A stretch of 64,000 nt of DNA from an uncultured Tissierellia bacterium (GCA_946402705.1 CAMIXG010000006.1:1-64000); one strand, 5' to 3'. Positions 8,067 through 17,049 are shown, numbered from the stretch's first letter. Translations and numbers: made by a program. The notes: generated by a model from the letters alone, not told the origin.

Positions 8067-9692
8067 CTATTTTTTATCCAAATAGCTTTCTGCTATTTTT
8101 ACAATTTCTTTATCTAATCCCATAATACTAGCAATATTTAAAGCATCTCTTGGCACAGATTCGTCTTTTCCTACTGATTCTAATCTATAATCCATATGTC
8201 TATTAATAAAATCCATTTTTTCATCAATATCTGCCTGATGAGATATCTCGTCAAAATTTAAAGAAGCCAGTCCCTTAACCTGAAGATGTTGAACATCTTC
8301 CATATTTGCAATATTATCATAATGTGTAGTTAAAAGAGTTATAGGTTCCTTATCTTTTAAATAAGATACAATGGCTTTAGAAATAGCATGCCCTTCTTCA
8401 GGATTTGTACCCCTAGCTAGTTCGTCAATTAATATAAGTCCTGCTGTATGAGATTTCGCCAAGGCTTTAGATACTATTTTTATTTCTCCACCAAAAGTAG
8501 ATAAACCTGAGTCTGTTGACTGCATATCTCCAATGGATGATTCAATATAAGTTCTAAGTCCTATTCTCATAGATTTTGCAGGTATATATAGCCCGTATTG
8601 CGACATAGCTGTTAATAATCCTGTTAATTTTAATGAAACACTTTTACCGCCCATATTAGCCCCTGTAATACAAGTTGCCCCTTGTTTTAAAGATATAGAT
8701 ATTGGTGTAAAGCTTAAAGATTTTGTCTTTAAAAAATCATTTACTTTAGGATGAACCCCATCTACTATTTCAATAACATTCTCATTCACAATTTCTGGTT
8801 TTACTCCATTAATATCTATAGCATATTTTGCTTTTGCAGTCAATAAATCTAATCTGCCAATATTTGCTATATTTCTAAAGATGTCTTTTCTCAATTTGCC
8901 TATTAATTCGGATAATTCTTGTCTTATCTTCTCTTCTTCAACTTCTTCTACTTCAAGAAATGCTGATAATTTTTCTTCCATAACTTCCATATCATCAGTA
9001 TGCTTTATCTTAAACTTAACATCCATATAAGTTTCTGATACATAAGCTAAATAAGGATATTCTTCTAGTTTTTTAAGAATATTTTCATCACTTTTAGAAA
9101 CTACAACAGTAGAATTTGGTCTAACAACTAGATTAAATTCTTCTTTTATTTTTTCTCTGATTTCTTTTATCTTAACTTTAATTTCCTTATCTATTTCCTG
9201 CTTTTCTTTCCTGATTCTCTTTAGGTTTTCAGAATAATCATCATATATATAAAAAGTTGTAATTTTAGTTCCCTCTGGATCTAAAGCACGTTCTAATTCT
9301 TCAATTGGTTCTATTCTCGTTACATAAAATTTCGGAAATTTATGCTCTTCTGTAAAGTTGTAAATATATCTAATGGTAAATAACAACATTTTAATTTCAA
9401 ACAATTCTACCTCTGTCAATATCATGCCATCTCTAGCTCTTCTAATAGAATTTCTAATATCTTTGACATGACTTAACAAGTTATTAAAATTTCTTCTAAT
9501 ATCATTTTGACTCATTAAAGGAATTATTTCGCCTATCCTATCCAATTCTGCATTTAATTCTTCTTCATCTCCTGGTAAATATGCGCAAAGTCTACCCTTA
9601 TACATCTTACCTATTGGTGTTACTGGAGATATTTTATCTATGATATAATCAAAATCCAAAGATTTTTCTGTTTCATTGTCCATAAATACCAT
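8067..9692 (-). CDS. kamC: MutS-like ATPase, lysine 5,6-aminomutase reactivase subunit KamC
   Basis: The C-terminal half is a MutS/MutS2-type ABC ATPase: Walker A TGANMGGKS at residues 343-351, a signature region near DSGLSTFGGE, Walker B LILIDELARGTNPEEG and a switch His in LLTTHYD. The middle (about residues 150-270) is a long coiled coil, but the mismatch-recognition and Smr domains of MutS are missing. Between kamB and kamD in the operon, this matches the protein called KamC, thought to act with KamB to exchange damaged cobalamin in KamDE. I place the start at ATG 9692, eight bases after AGGTGG and one base past the kamB stop, rather than at the GTG further upstream. Confidence 0.88.
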   Translation of the reverse strand: MVFMDNETEKSLDFDYIIDKISPVTPIGKMYKGRLCAYLPGDEEELNAELDRIGEIIPLMSQNDIRRNFNNLLSHVKDIRNSIRRARDGMILTEVELFEIKMLLFTIRYIYNFTEEHKFPKFYVTRIEPIEELERALDPEGTKITTFYIYDDYSENLKRIRKEKQEIDKEIKVKIKEIREKIKEEFNLVVRPNSTVVVSKSDENILKKLEEYPYLAYVSETYMDVKFKIKHTDDMEVMEEKLSAFLEVEEVEEEKIRQELSELIGKLRKDIFRNIANIGRLDLLTAKAKYAIDINGVKPEIVNENVIEIVDGVHPKVNDFLKTKSLSFTPISISLKQGATCITGANMGGKSVSLKLTGLLTAMSQYGLYIPAKSMRIGLRTYIESSIGDMQSTDSGLSTFGGEIKIVSKALAKSHTAGLILIDELARGTNPEEGHAISKAIVSYLKDKEPITLLTTHYDNIANMEDVQHLQVKGLASLNFDEISHQADIDEKMDFINRHMDYRLESVGKDESVPRDALNIASIMGLDKEIVKIAESYLDKK

Positions 9693-9693
9693 A

Positions 9694-10725
9694 TCATTCA
9701 CCACCTAATACTAAATCTATTACTGGAATATCTTTAATATAAGTCTGCATAGACTTTAAAAATTCAGCTGGTTTAAAATAATAACCTTGTGGCGCAAAAG
9801 GATTAACTGTTATTGCAACTAAATTTATCTCATCTAAAACTTTTACATTAACGCCTTGTCTTTTAAATATAAGCCAATCTTTAGGACCTATGAATATTTT
9901 AGTTCCATCTGATACAACGATGTCTATTTCCTTATATTTTTTACTGGATCTAGTTAAGTCAGTTACTGTTTTCTTAACTAAAGAGCCTGGTATAACCAAA
10001 TACTTAGACTCATCCTTTATGTGTTCACCTATTATACTTCCTGCACTTAAAGCTGTTTTTATTGGAATAACCCTAACTGTGTTATCCTCATCAACTATTG
10101 CGATTTCATCTTGTTCTATAATATTTCTTACTATGGTCCTATCCTCTTCATCATCTATAGCTGGTAATCCAAGTAAACTAGCTACGTGACTCGTTTCTTC
10201 TATAACTTTTCCCATATCTCTTGAAACAACAGCTCCACTAGCTAGAATTGTAGCTTCTGATATATTAGGATCTGCCGAAGAAATCCTGTCTAAGGCTCCA
10301 TCAATGATTACAAATTCTGCACCAAGATTTAACATAGTTTCTGAAACTGCTCTAATCTCAGAAAGTAGTTGTGGTCCTGCTATCTGTATGTAACCACTTG
10401 TTCTAACCCTACCAATTATAATATTCCCCATAGGAGTTCTGTAATCTGTTACATCTAAAATTTCAACATTTGCATCTCCTAGAGACAACATCTCTTTTGC
10501 TGTAGCAACCAAGGTTCCCATTTCAACATAAATACGTGGTTTTTCAGTTTCTGTTACAACATCTTCTCCTTCGCCGTCTCTACCAATCGAAGTAAGTCCT
10601 ATAACTACATCGTCATACATGGCCTCTCCAATTAAATGGTTAAGAGCAACTGTTTTTCCGCTATTTTTAGACATTCCTATTATAGAAACTGTTTTATATT
10701 TATCTCTTACATGTTCAATTAACAA
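9694..10725 (-). CDS. kamB: P-loop protein, lysine 5,6-aminomutase reactivase subunit KamB
   Basis: A Walker A motif GMSKNSGKT lies at residues 17-25 (from the TTG start), followed by a long alpha/beta protein with no enzyme motif that I know. The order kdd-kamA-kamB-kamC-kamD-kamE is the conserved one in lysine fermenters, where the KamB/KamC pair is annotated as the reactivase of the aminomutase. That role is inferred from context. The start is chosen as TTG at 10725 because GGAGG lies eight bases before it; an in-frame TTG at 10758 has no binding site. The stop codon almost touches kamC. Confidence 0.85.
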   Translation of the reverse strand: MLIEHVRDKYKTVSIIGMSKNSGKTVALNHLIGEAMYDDVVIGLTSIGRDGEGEDVVTETEKPRIYVEMGTLVATAKEMLSLGDANVEILDVTDYRTPMGNIIIGRVRTSGYIQIAGPQLLSEIRAVSETMLNLGAEFVIIDGALDRISSADPNISEATILASGAVVSRDMGKVIEETSHVASLLGLPAIDDEEDRTIVRNIIEQDEIAIVDEDNTVRVIPIKTALSAGSIIGEHIKDESKYLVIPGSLVKKTVTDLTRSSKKYKEIDIVVSDGTKIFIGPKDWLIFKRQGVNVKVLDEINLVAITVNPFAPQGYYFKPAEFLKSMQTYIKDIPVIDLVLGGE

Positions 10726-10799
10726 TTGGCTCTCCTCCAGTTGCACATTTTTTAACAATCCATTTCAATCACAGGTTGTTTTATATAGATGAACAACGA

Positions 10800-10829
10800 T
10801 AAGATATATGGGCATTTCCATATATCTTA
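10800..10829 (-). other. Intercistronic hairpin between kamA and kamB
   Basis: Perfect 12-bp stem TAAGATATATGG / CCATATATCTTA with a six-base loop. It has no T-run after it on the minus strand, so it is more likely an mRNA stability or processing element, or a weak attenuator, than a full terminator. It separates the kamA transcript from the four genes downstream. Confidence 0.6.
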
Positions 10830-10856
10830 AAGTTGATCTATTATAAAATAGTTAGA

Positions 10857-12098
10857 CTATTTTCTTTTCTTTCTTGCTAAATCTTTAGGTTCCATGAATT
10901 TAACTTCTGGTCCTTGTAATAATCCAGCAACTCCTGTTATTTCTCTTTCTGCTTTACATTTATCACATTGACAATCTTTTTCTGTTTCATTTGGTTCAAT
11001 GTAAGTTGTAATTATACCTTCGTAGTTTCTTAATACTACTTTTCTAGGTGATTGAGAAATTATATATTGAGGCATAACTGGAGTTTTTCCTCCTCCTCCT
11101 GGAGCGTCAACAACAAATGTTGGTACAGCATATCCTGAAGTATGTCCTCTTAAAGATTCCATAATTTCTATACCTTTAGATACTTTTGTTCTAAAGTGTT
11201 CGATACCCATTGAAAGGTCACATTGGTAGATGTAGTAAGGTCTAACTCTATTTTTTACTAATCCGTGCATTAAATCTTTCATTATATGTGGGCAATCGTT
11301 TATACCTTTTAATAATACTGATTGGTTTCCTAAAGGTACACCAGCGTTAGCTAATTTAGCACATGCTTCTCTTGCTTCTGGAGTTAACTCTTTTGGATGG
11401 TTGAAATGTGTATTTAACCATACTGGATGATATTTTTTAAGCATATTTACTAAATCATCAGTGATTCTTTGTGGTAATACAACTGGAGTTCTTGATCCAA
11501 TTCTTACGATTTCAACGTGATCTATTTTTCTAAGTTCACTTATGATGTATTCTAATAATTCATCAGATACTAATAAAGCGTCTCCTCCTGAAAGTAAAAC
11601 GTCTCTTACTTCTGGAGTTCTTTTGATGTATGCTATAGCGTTATCGATTCTATCTCTTGGAACACCTGCATCTTGTTGTCCAGCGAATCTTCTTCTTGTA
11701 CAGTGTCTACAGTACATTGAACATTGGTCAGTTATTAAGAATAAAACTCTATCTGGGTATCTGTGAGTTATTCCTGGTACTGGAGAATCTTCATCTTCAG
11801 CTAATGGATCTTCTAAGTCTGAGTCAGAAATATGAGTTTCCATTATAGTTGGAACTGCTTGCATTCTAACTGGACAGTTAGGATCATTAGGGTCCATTAA
11901 AGAAGCGTAATATGGAGTTATACCAACTCTAAATTTTGTTAATACTTGTCCTATGTCTTCTTTTTCTTTTTCAGTTAAGTTGATTATTTGTGCTAAAGCA
12001 TCAACGTCTTGAATTCTGTTTCTTACTTGCCATTGCCAGTCATTCCACTCTTCTTCTGTTACATCTTTCCAGATTGCTATATCTTTGTAGTTTCTCAT
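10857..12098 (-). CDS. kamA: Lysine 2,3-aminomutase (radical SAM, PLP)
   Basis: First step of lysine fermentation: L-lysine to L-beta-lysine. The radical SAM cluster motif CxxxCxxC is at Cys126, Cys130 and Cys133 (CSMYCRHC). The PLP lysine is Lys338 in GGGGKTPV, one residue off the position in the Clostridium subterminale enzyme. The C-terminus carries the short zinc-type cysteine group near residues 378-383 (CQCDKC). Length is 413 residues, typical for the clostridial enzyme and longer than EpmB-like relatives. GGGGG precedes the ATG. It sits 70 bases after kdd in the sigma-54-driven operon. Confidence 0.97.
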   Translation of the reverse strand: MRNYKDIAIWKDVTEEEWNDWQWQVRNRIQDVDALAQIINLTEKEKEDIGQVLTKFRVGITPYYASLMDPNDPNCPVRMQAVPTIMETHISDSDLEDPLAEDEDSPVPGITHRYPDRVLFLITDQCSMYCRHCTRRRFAGQQDAGVPRDRIDNAIAYIKRTPEVRDVLLSGGDALLVSDELLEYIISELRKIDHVEIVRIGSRTPVVLPQRITDDLVNMLKKYHPVWLNTHFNHPKELTPEAREACAKLANAGVPLGNQSVLLKGINDCPHIMKDLMHGLVKNRVRPYYIYQCDLSMGIEHFRTKVSKGIEIMESLRGHTSGYAVPTFVVDAPGGGGKTPVMPQYIISQSPRKVVLRNYEGIITTYIEPNETEKDCQCDKCKAEREITGVAGLLQGPEVKFMEPKDLARKKRK

Positions 12099-12168
12099 TA
12101 CTAAATATCCCCCTTATTGTTTTTAAATATAAGTTTATATTATTAGATATTATCTATTATGCACTGAA

Positions 12169-13197
12169 TTAAACGTATAATTGTTCACAGATTTCTCTTA
12201 ACTCTTTAGATTCTCTTAAGATTTGAAGAGTCATTTCTGCGTGACCTTTTGTATATCCGTTTCCTACTACCATTTCAACGTCTTTACCAACACCTTCAGC
12301 TCCTAAAGCAGCTTTAGTGAAGCTTGTAGCCATACTGAAGAAGTATACTGTTCCTTCATCTTTAGTTATTAATATAGAAGACATTTCTGTATTTGGAACG
12401 TTTACTATATTGATAACAACATCAGCCATTTCTCCGTTAGTAACTTCGCCTATTTTGTTCATCATTTCAACTGCATCTTGAGCGTTTGCTTTTATAGCTA
12501 CATCAGCAAGACCAGCTTTCATAACTCTATCAAGAGCTTCTTGGTTTATATCTACAGTTATTACTTTACCAGTAACTCCTGCTCTTCTTTTTGCTTCATA
12601 TAAACAGAACATTCCTGCTTTACCAGTTCCACCTATTAATACTACTGTATCTCCTGGTCTAACTAATTTTGCAGTTTGAGCTGGTGCTCCAGCTATATCT
12701 AATGCAGATAAAACTAAGTTTTCATGTAAATCATCTGGTATTTTAGCATAGATTCCAGATTGGAATAAAATTGCTTTACCTTTTATGTTTACTTGATCGT
12801 TATCTTTAACTTCAACGATTTCATCTATTCTAAGTGGTGTTAATGAAAGTGATACTAAAGTAGCGATTTTGTCTCCTACTTTAAGGTCTGTTTCACAGTT
12901 TTCACCTATAGCTTCAACAGTTCCTATAAGCATACCACCTGAACCAGTTACTGGATTTTGGTGTTTTCCTCTTTCTGCTACTATGCCTTTCATTATTTCA
13001 GCCATTTTTTCTTTATCTCCGCCAGCTTCTTCTTTTATTTGTGTAAATGAAGCTGAGTCGATGTTTAAAGTTTTTACATCTATAAGTATTTCGTTATCGT
13101 AAATCTCCATATCATTATCGATTTTTAATGCTGGTTGAGGTAGAACACCTTTTGGTTCTATAACTCTGTGTGTACCATATGGACATCCCTTTTTCAT
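12169..13197 (-). CDS. kdd: L-erythro-3,5-diaminohexanoate dehydrogenase
   Basis: Oxidises 3,5-diaminohexanoate, the product of KamDE, to 5-amino-3-oxohexanoate with release of ammonia and formation of NAD(P)H. The nucleotide-binding glycine motif GGTGKAG is at residues 189-195 in a medium-chain-dehydrogenase-like fold, and the length of 342 residues matches the family. It is the first gene of the operon, about 70 bases downstream of the predicted sigma-54 start point. The next enzymes of the route, Kce and Kal, are not in this window and must be elsewhere if the pathway is complete. Confidence 0.95.
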   Translation of the reverse strand: MKKGCPYGTHRVIEPKGVLPQPALKIDNDMEIYDNEILIDVKTLNIDSASFTQIKEEAGGDKEKMAEIMKGIVAERGKHQNPVTGSGGMLIGTVEAIGENCETDLKVGDKIATLVSLSLTPLRIDEIVEVKDNDQVNIKGKAILFQSGIYAKIPDDLHENLVLSALDIAGAPAQTAKLVRPGDTVVLIGGTGKAGMFCLYEAKRRAGVTGKVITVDINQEALDRVMKAGLADVAIKANAQDAVEMMNKIGEVTNGEMADVVINIVNVPNTEMSSILITKDEGTVYFFSMATSFTKAALGAEGVGKDVEMVVGNGYTKGHAEMTLQILRESKELREICEQLYV

Positions 13198-13277
13198 TAA
13201 TACTTCCCCCTATCATGTTTTCATCATTTAATGATTTTAATGCGGACTTTCTTATAAAGCCTCTCGCCATTTATTAT

Positions 13278-13297
13278 ATGCAACTTATATGCCAAGT
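13278..13297 (-). promoter_or_regulatory. Sigma-54 (-24/-12) promoter of the lysine operon
   Basis: On the minus strand the sequence reads CTTGGCATATAAGTTGCAT. The GG of TTGGCA and the GC of TTGC are exactly 12 bases apart, first G to first G, as sigma-54 promoters require. The -12 element is about 80 bases before the kdd ATG. The neighbouring gene encodes a sigma-54 activator, which supports the call. Confidence 0.9.
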
Positions 13298-13331
13298 GCA
13301 AACTTTTTTTTGTAGTTTTTTTCAAGCCTAG

Positions 13332-13356
13332 AGAATATCAATCTTTGCTAGATTCT
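13332..13356. promoter_or_regulatory. Possible upstream activator site
   Basis: Imperfect inverted repeat AGAATAT ... TAGATTCT about 40 bases upstream of the -24 element. Six of seven bases pair in the outer arms. It is a candidate binding site for the neighbouring activator, but the match is short and such sites often lie further away. Confidence 0.3.
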
Positions 13357-13424
13357 TTTTTTATTCTTGTTTAATTTTTCAATTTATTTTGTATTTTTTT
13401 TAGTACATTTATATAAATATAACA

Positions 13425-13452
13425 AAATATCGCCAAAAACTTGGCGATATTT
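13425..13452 (-). terminator. Terminator of the sigma-54 activator gene
   Basis: Twelve-base stem AAATATCGCCAA / TTGGCGATATTT with loop AAAC, directly after the stop codon of the activator gene. It insulates that gene from the lysine operon promoter downstream. Confidence 0.85.
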
Positions 13453-13453
13453 C

Positions 13454-14848
13454 TTATATTTTTCCTTTAATATTTAGTTTTTTAATCTTATATTGTAAGG
13501 TTTGTCTTGGAATTTTTAACTCTTCTGCTGCTCGTGTTATATTATAATCCCAATTTTCAAGAGCTTCTGTTATAAGGTCTTTTTCCTTACCTTCTAAAAT
13601 ATTATTAAGTCCTAGTTTTTCTTCCGTTTGTACTAGTTTCATTTTGGATGGTAAATCCTCAATGGTTATTACATTCTTATCTGTAATACTAAGAATACCC
13701 TCTATTAGATGTTCAAGTTCCCTTACATTTCCATCCCATTTGTAATTTAAAAATATTGATAAAACTTCATCATCTATCTTGCTTATCCTCTTTCCAAACT
13801 TCCTATTAAACTTATCTATAAAGTATTCTGCAAGTATTGGAATATCATCTTTTCTATTGGATAATTTAGGTATTTCAAGAAAGACAACATTCAGTCTATA
13901 AAATAAGTCTCTTCTTATCTGTTTCTCTTCCATTGCCTGAGTTGGCGATATGTTCATAGCTGATATTATCCTAACATCAACATCAATTGTTTCTATTGAC
14001 CCAACTCTTCTAATTCGTTTATCTTGAAGGACTCTTAATAGTTTAGATTGTAATTCTAATGGCATGGAGTTAATTTCATCTAAAAATAAGGTTCCTCCAT
14101 TTGCCAGTTCAAAAAGTCCTGGTCTGTCTTCAGCGCCAGTAAATCCACCTTTTTCAGTCCCAAAAAGTATCCCCTCCAGTAAGTTAGCTGGAAGAGCAGC
14201 ACAGTTTTGTGCTATAAAGGGATGGTTTCTCCTATCACTATGGTTATGGATAGCCTGAACAAATAGTTCCTTCCCTGTTCCAGTATCTCCGCCAATCATC
14301 ACTGATACATCCGTTTCTGCTGCCTTAATCGCTATTGCTTGTATATCTATTATTTGTTTATTTCTCCCTATTATATCGTCAAATGTATACTTGGCTAGAT
14401 GTTCCTTGTCTTCCTTGTTCTTTATCGTCTCTTCCTTACCTATATACAGCCTTGACTGTAAGTCTACAATTTTTTCAGACATTTTTCTAACAGTAGTAAT
14501 ATCCCTAGAAATTTCCATGGCTCCTACTATTTTTCCCTTAGCTTTTATTGGAATAGAGGTATTTAAAGTGGTTATTTTTTCACCCTTATAGTTTAAAAAT
14601 GTTTGTTCCTTATTGTAGATAGGTTCACCCGTTTTTATAACAGTAAGTAAGGTACTACTATACTCACTTAAAGATGGGTATATATCAAGTAAATACCTAC
14701 CTTCTACCCTTTCTCTATCTATACCATCTATGTCTTGTGCAAATGTATTATAGTAAACTATCATTCCATTACTATCTACTATTTGCACTCCCTCTTCTAA
14801 ATAATCCAATATAACATTTATGTTTTCTCTTAAAAATAAATTTTGCAT
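13454..14848 (-). CDS. Sigma-54-dependent transcriptional activator with PAS domain
   Basis: Enhancer-binding protein of the RocR/BkdR type: N-terminal PAS sensor (about residues 8-120), AAA+ core (about 155-385) with Walker A GGDTGTGK at 186-193 and Walker B GTLFLDEI at 252-259, and a Fis-type helix-turn-helix at 425-460. The sigma-54 contact loop reads GGFTGA (234-239) in place of GAFTGA, a form I recall from RocR-like proteins. It is separated by a terminator from the kdd operon, whose promoter is of the sigma-54 type, so it most likely senses a lysine-derived signal and activates that operon. The ligand is unknown. Confidence 0.92.
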   Translation of the reverse strand: MQNLFLRENINVILDYLEEGVQIVDSNGMIVYYNTFAQDIDGIDRERVEGRYLLDIYPSLSEYSSTLLTVIKTGEPIYNKEQTFLNYKGEKITTLNTSIPIKAKGKIVGAMEISRDITTVRKMSEKIVDLQSRLYIGKEETIKNKEDKEHLAKYTFDDIIGRNKQIIDIQAIAIKAAETDVSVMIGGDTGTGKELFVQAIHNHSDRRNHPFIAQNCAALPANLLEGILFGTEKGGFTGAEDRPGLFELANGGTLFLDEINSMPLELQSKLLRVLQDKRIRRVGSIETIDVDVRIISAMNISPTQAMEEKQIRRDLFYRLNVVFLEIPKLSNRKDDIPILAEYFIDKFNRKFGKRISKIDDEVLSIFLNYKWDGNVRELEHLIEGILSITDKNVITIEDLPSKMKLVQTEEKLGLNNILEGKEKDLITEALENWDYNITRAAEELKIPRQTLQYKIKKLNIKGKI

Positions 14849-14913
14849 TTTTTCACCGCCTAAAATTAAGCATCAAACGCCAACTTTTTGTCGATATTAA
14901 GTTTACCTATCTA

Positions 14914-15696
14914 TTATAGGCTAAACTTACATACATTATCAAGTTTTTTATTTAGAATATTAAAAGCTACCTCTTGAAATTTTTCTATATCTCCAGTTGC
15001 ATAATATTCAGTATTACCACCCAAATCATTCTGGCATATTTCATCAGTATAATCTTTAGATAGATTTTCACTTAATTTTTTTGCTGGATCTACAAGTTTT
15101 ACACTATCTCCAAAATAACTACCAATTTCCCTACTAAGCACTGGAAAATGTGTACAGCCAAGTATCAAAGTGTCTATACCACTATCTTTTATGTCCTTTA
15201 AATCATTTTCTAATATTTCATCTAATTTCTCTCTACTTCCAGCTTCCACCATCTTTACAAAATCCGGCATACCCTTACTAATTAAACTATAGTTACCCCT
15301 AGATTTTATTTTACTTTCATAAGCTCCTGTATTTATAGTTCCATTAGTGGCTAGAAGTCCAATTTTTCCGTTATTAGTTGTTTCTAGTGCTAATTCTACA
15401 CCTGAATTTATTATACCCAAGACAGGAACACTGGCAACTTTTTTTATCTCTTCATAGGCTATAGAATCTATTGTATTACAAGCTATAATTATAGATTTAA
15501 CATTTTTTGATAGTAAAAACTCTACTATTTCTAAAGAAAACTTAATTATTTCTTCCCTGCTCCTATCTCCATAGGGAACTCTTTTAGTATCTCCAACATA
15601 TATAAAATTCTCATTTGGTAAGGATTTTTGCAAGTATTTAAGTACAGTTAAACCGCCCACCCCTGAATCAAACACTCCTATAGGATTATTATTCAA
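14914..15696 (-). CDS. murI: Glutamate racemase
   Basis: Makes D-glutamate for peptidoglycan. The motif FDSGVGGLTVL (residues 9-19), the first catalytic cysteine in ACNTIDS (about residue 73) and the second in LGCTHFPVL (about residue 183) are all present. Length is 260 residues. The start is TTG, supported by GGAG eight bases upstream, and there is no better ATG. It lies 16 bases after ispE on the same strand and is probably cotranscribed with it. Confidence 0.95.
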   Translation of the reverse strand: MNNNPIGVFDSGVGGLTVLKYLQKSLPNENFIYVGDTKRVPYGDRSREEIIKFSLEIVEFLLSKNVKSIIIACNTIDSIAYEEIKKVASVPVLGIINSGVELALETTNNGKIGLLATNGTINTGAYESKIKSRGNYSLISKGMPDFVKMVEAGSREKLDEILENDLKDIKDSGIDTLILGCTHFPVLSREIGSYFGDSVKLVDPAKKLSENLSKDYTDEICQNDLGGNTEYYATGDIEKFQEVAFNILNKKLDNVCKFSL

Positions 15697-15712
15697 ATCG
15701 TCATCTCCTAAT

Positions 15713-16564
15713 TTATAAAGTTTTTGTCTTTATTACCATATACTCATTAAATTTTTCTTTAAACTTTCCATAGGCAAAATCTAGCTTTTCAGGGTTTTCA
15801 AAGATACCAAATACTGTTGGCCCACTACCACTCATAAGTGATTCTACTGCGCCATACTTCTTCATCTCTTCTTTTATTTTTTCTATCTCTGGATATTCTA
15901 CTAGTACATTTTCTTCAAGTTTATTATATAGTTTTCCTCTTAATAGCTCTAAATTATTGGAATCTATATTCTCCACTAGGTCTTTCATCTTATCTTCCGT
16001 ATTGTATTCAGATAAACCTTTATATACCACTTCTGTACTAACTCCAAAGTTTGGATTAACTAATAATATATCCACATTAGAAAACTTGAGAACTTTAGTA
16101 AATCTATCTCCTATACCCTCCGCAAGAACTGTTCCTCCAGTTAAGCAAAATGGTATGTCTGCTCCAAGCTTGCTGGCTATAAGCCTTAACTCGTCATGAC
16201 TTAAGCCTAAATTCCAAAGCTTATTTATCCCCTTTAAAACTCCAGCTCCATTTGTACTTCCTCCAGCCAGTCCAGCTGCGACTGGTATGTTTTTCTCTAT
16301 ATATATTCTAAGACCACCTTGAAGTTTGAATTTTTCCTTCATTATATACCATACTTTGTAGGCTATATTTTCTTCATTAAGTGGTACTTCCTCTTTATTG
16401 CTTTCTATTATAAATCCATCATCTATTTTTTCCATTGTAACAATATCTTGTAACTCTATTTCTTGCATTATTGTTTTTATATTGTGATATCCATCTTTTC
16501 TTTTATTTATTACATCAAGTCCTAAATTTATCTTGCCATTACATTCTAAAATAATCTGACACAT
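15713..16564 (-). CDS. ispE: 4-diphosphocytidyl-2-C-methyl-D-erythritol kinase
   Basis: GHMP-family kinase of the MEP isoprenoid pathway. The ATP-binding loop PVAAGLAGGSTNGAG (about residues 90-104) and the third GHMP motif SLMSGSGPTVFG near residue 243 are intact. Length is 283 residues. GGGGAG precedes the ATG. The order veg-ispE is the same as in Bacillus subtilis, where the sporulation gene sspF lies between them; here it is absent. The veg terminator lies just upstream. Confidence 0.95.
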   Translation of the reverse strand: MCQIILECNGKINLGLDVINKRKDGYHNIKTIMQEIELQDIVTMEKIDDGFIIESNKEEVPLNEENIAYKVWYIMKEKFKLQGGLRIYIEKNIPVAAGLAGGSTNGAGVLKGINKLWNLGLSHDELRLIASKLGADIPFCLTGGTVLAEGIGDRFTKVLKFSNVDILLVNPNFGVSTEVVYKGLSEYNTEDKMKDLVENIDSNNLELLRGKLYNKLEENVLVEYPEIEKIKEEMKKYGAVESLMSGSGPTVFGIFENPEKLDFAYGKFKEKFNEYMVIKTKTL

Positions 16565-16611
16565 ACTTTTCTCCCCATATAATAATTAGTCTAACTCTCT
16601 ATAAAAAACTA

Positions 16612-16638
16612 AAAAACTGTATACAATATACAGTTTTT
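16612..16638 (-). terminator. Terminator of veg
   Basis: Stem AAAAACTGTATA / TATACAGTTTTT with a three-base loop; T-run on the minus strand. It ends the strong veg transcript before ispE. Confidence 0.8.
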
Positions 16639-16642
16639 CTAT

Positions 16643-16903
16643 TTATGATATCTTTTCTTCTGATTCAAGTTTTACTGTTATTTCTACTGTTCCTGTTAGT
16701 ACGTCGGTATAAGTGTATGATATCCTTCTACCTTCTCCATAATTATTATCAAGTCTTACTATAAATAAATTTGGATATGTGGCTTCGACTATTCCTTCTT
16801 TAGTTACAATCCTTTTTCTTCCCTTATCTGCTGTCAACACTACTTTTTTTCCAACACAACCCTGAAGATCACTTTTGATCATTAATAAATCATTATTTCT
16901 CAA
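16643..16903 (-). CDS. veg: Veg family protein
   Basis: Small DUF1021 protein conserved in Bacillota. In Bacillus subtilis it promotes biofilm formation, but its biochemistry is not known. The core GKKVVLTADKGRKR and the strand-rich C-terminus match the family. I start it at TTG 16903, with AAAGGTGG eight bases before, giving 86 residues, the same length as the Bacillus protein. The longer frame from 16987 is not credible because it would begin inside a consensus promoter -35 box. Two strong promoters lie in tandem upstream, as befits a gene known for its very strong promoter. Confidence 0.9.
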   Translation of the reverse strand: MRNNDLLMIKSDLQGCVGKKVVLTADKGRKRIVTKEGIVEATYPNLFIVRLDNNYGEGRRISYTYTDVLTGTVEITVKLESEEKIS

Positions 16904-16958
16904 AACCGTAACCACCTTTCCAGCGAAATTATACAAGTAATTATCACTACTAGTAAAT

Positions 16959-16987
16959 AGTATACTATATATTACATTTTTTGTCAA
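16959..16987 (-). promoter_or_regulatory. Sigma-A promoter P2 of veg
   Basis: TTGACA, 17 bases, TATACT on the minus strand. It lies about 55 bases before the TTG start of veg. Confidence 0.9.
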
Positions 16988-16998
16988 GTTAACATATA

Positions 16999-17027
16999 AT
17001 TATACTATATGCTTGTATCCATGTCAA
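16999..17027 (-). promoter_or_regulatory. Sigma-A promoter P1 of veg
   Basis: TTGACA, 17 bases, TATAAT on the minus strand: a perfect consensus at both boxes and in spacing, 40 bases upstream of the second promoter. Confidence 0.92.
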
Positions 17028-17049
17028 TCATAGAGTTTTTTATTTTTAA

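Noticed and set aside
14858-14895. A second sigma-54 promoter in front of the activator gene (TTGGCG...GC)
   Set aside because: The GG and GC doublets are only 10 bases apart, which is not compatible with sigma-54.
16904-16987. N-terminal extension of Veg
   Set aside because: The longer frame begins within the TTGACA box of the gene's own promoter.
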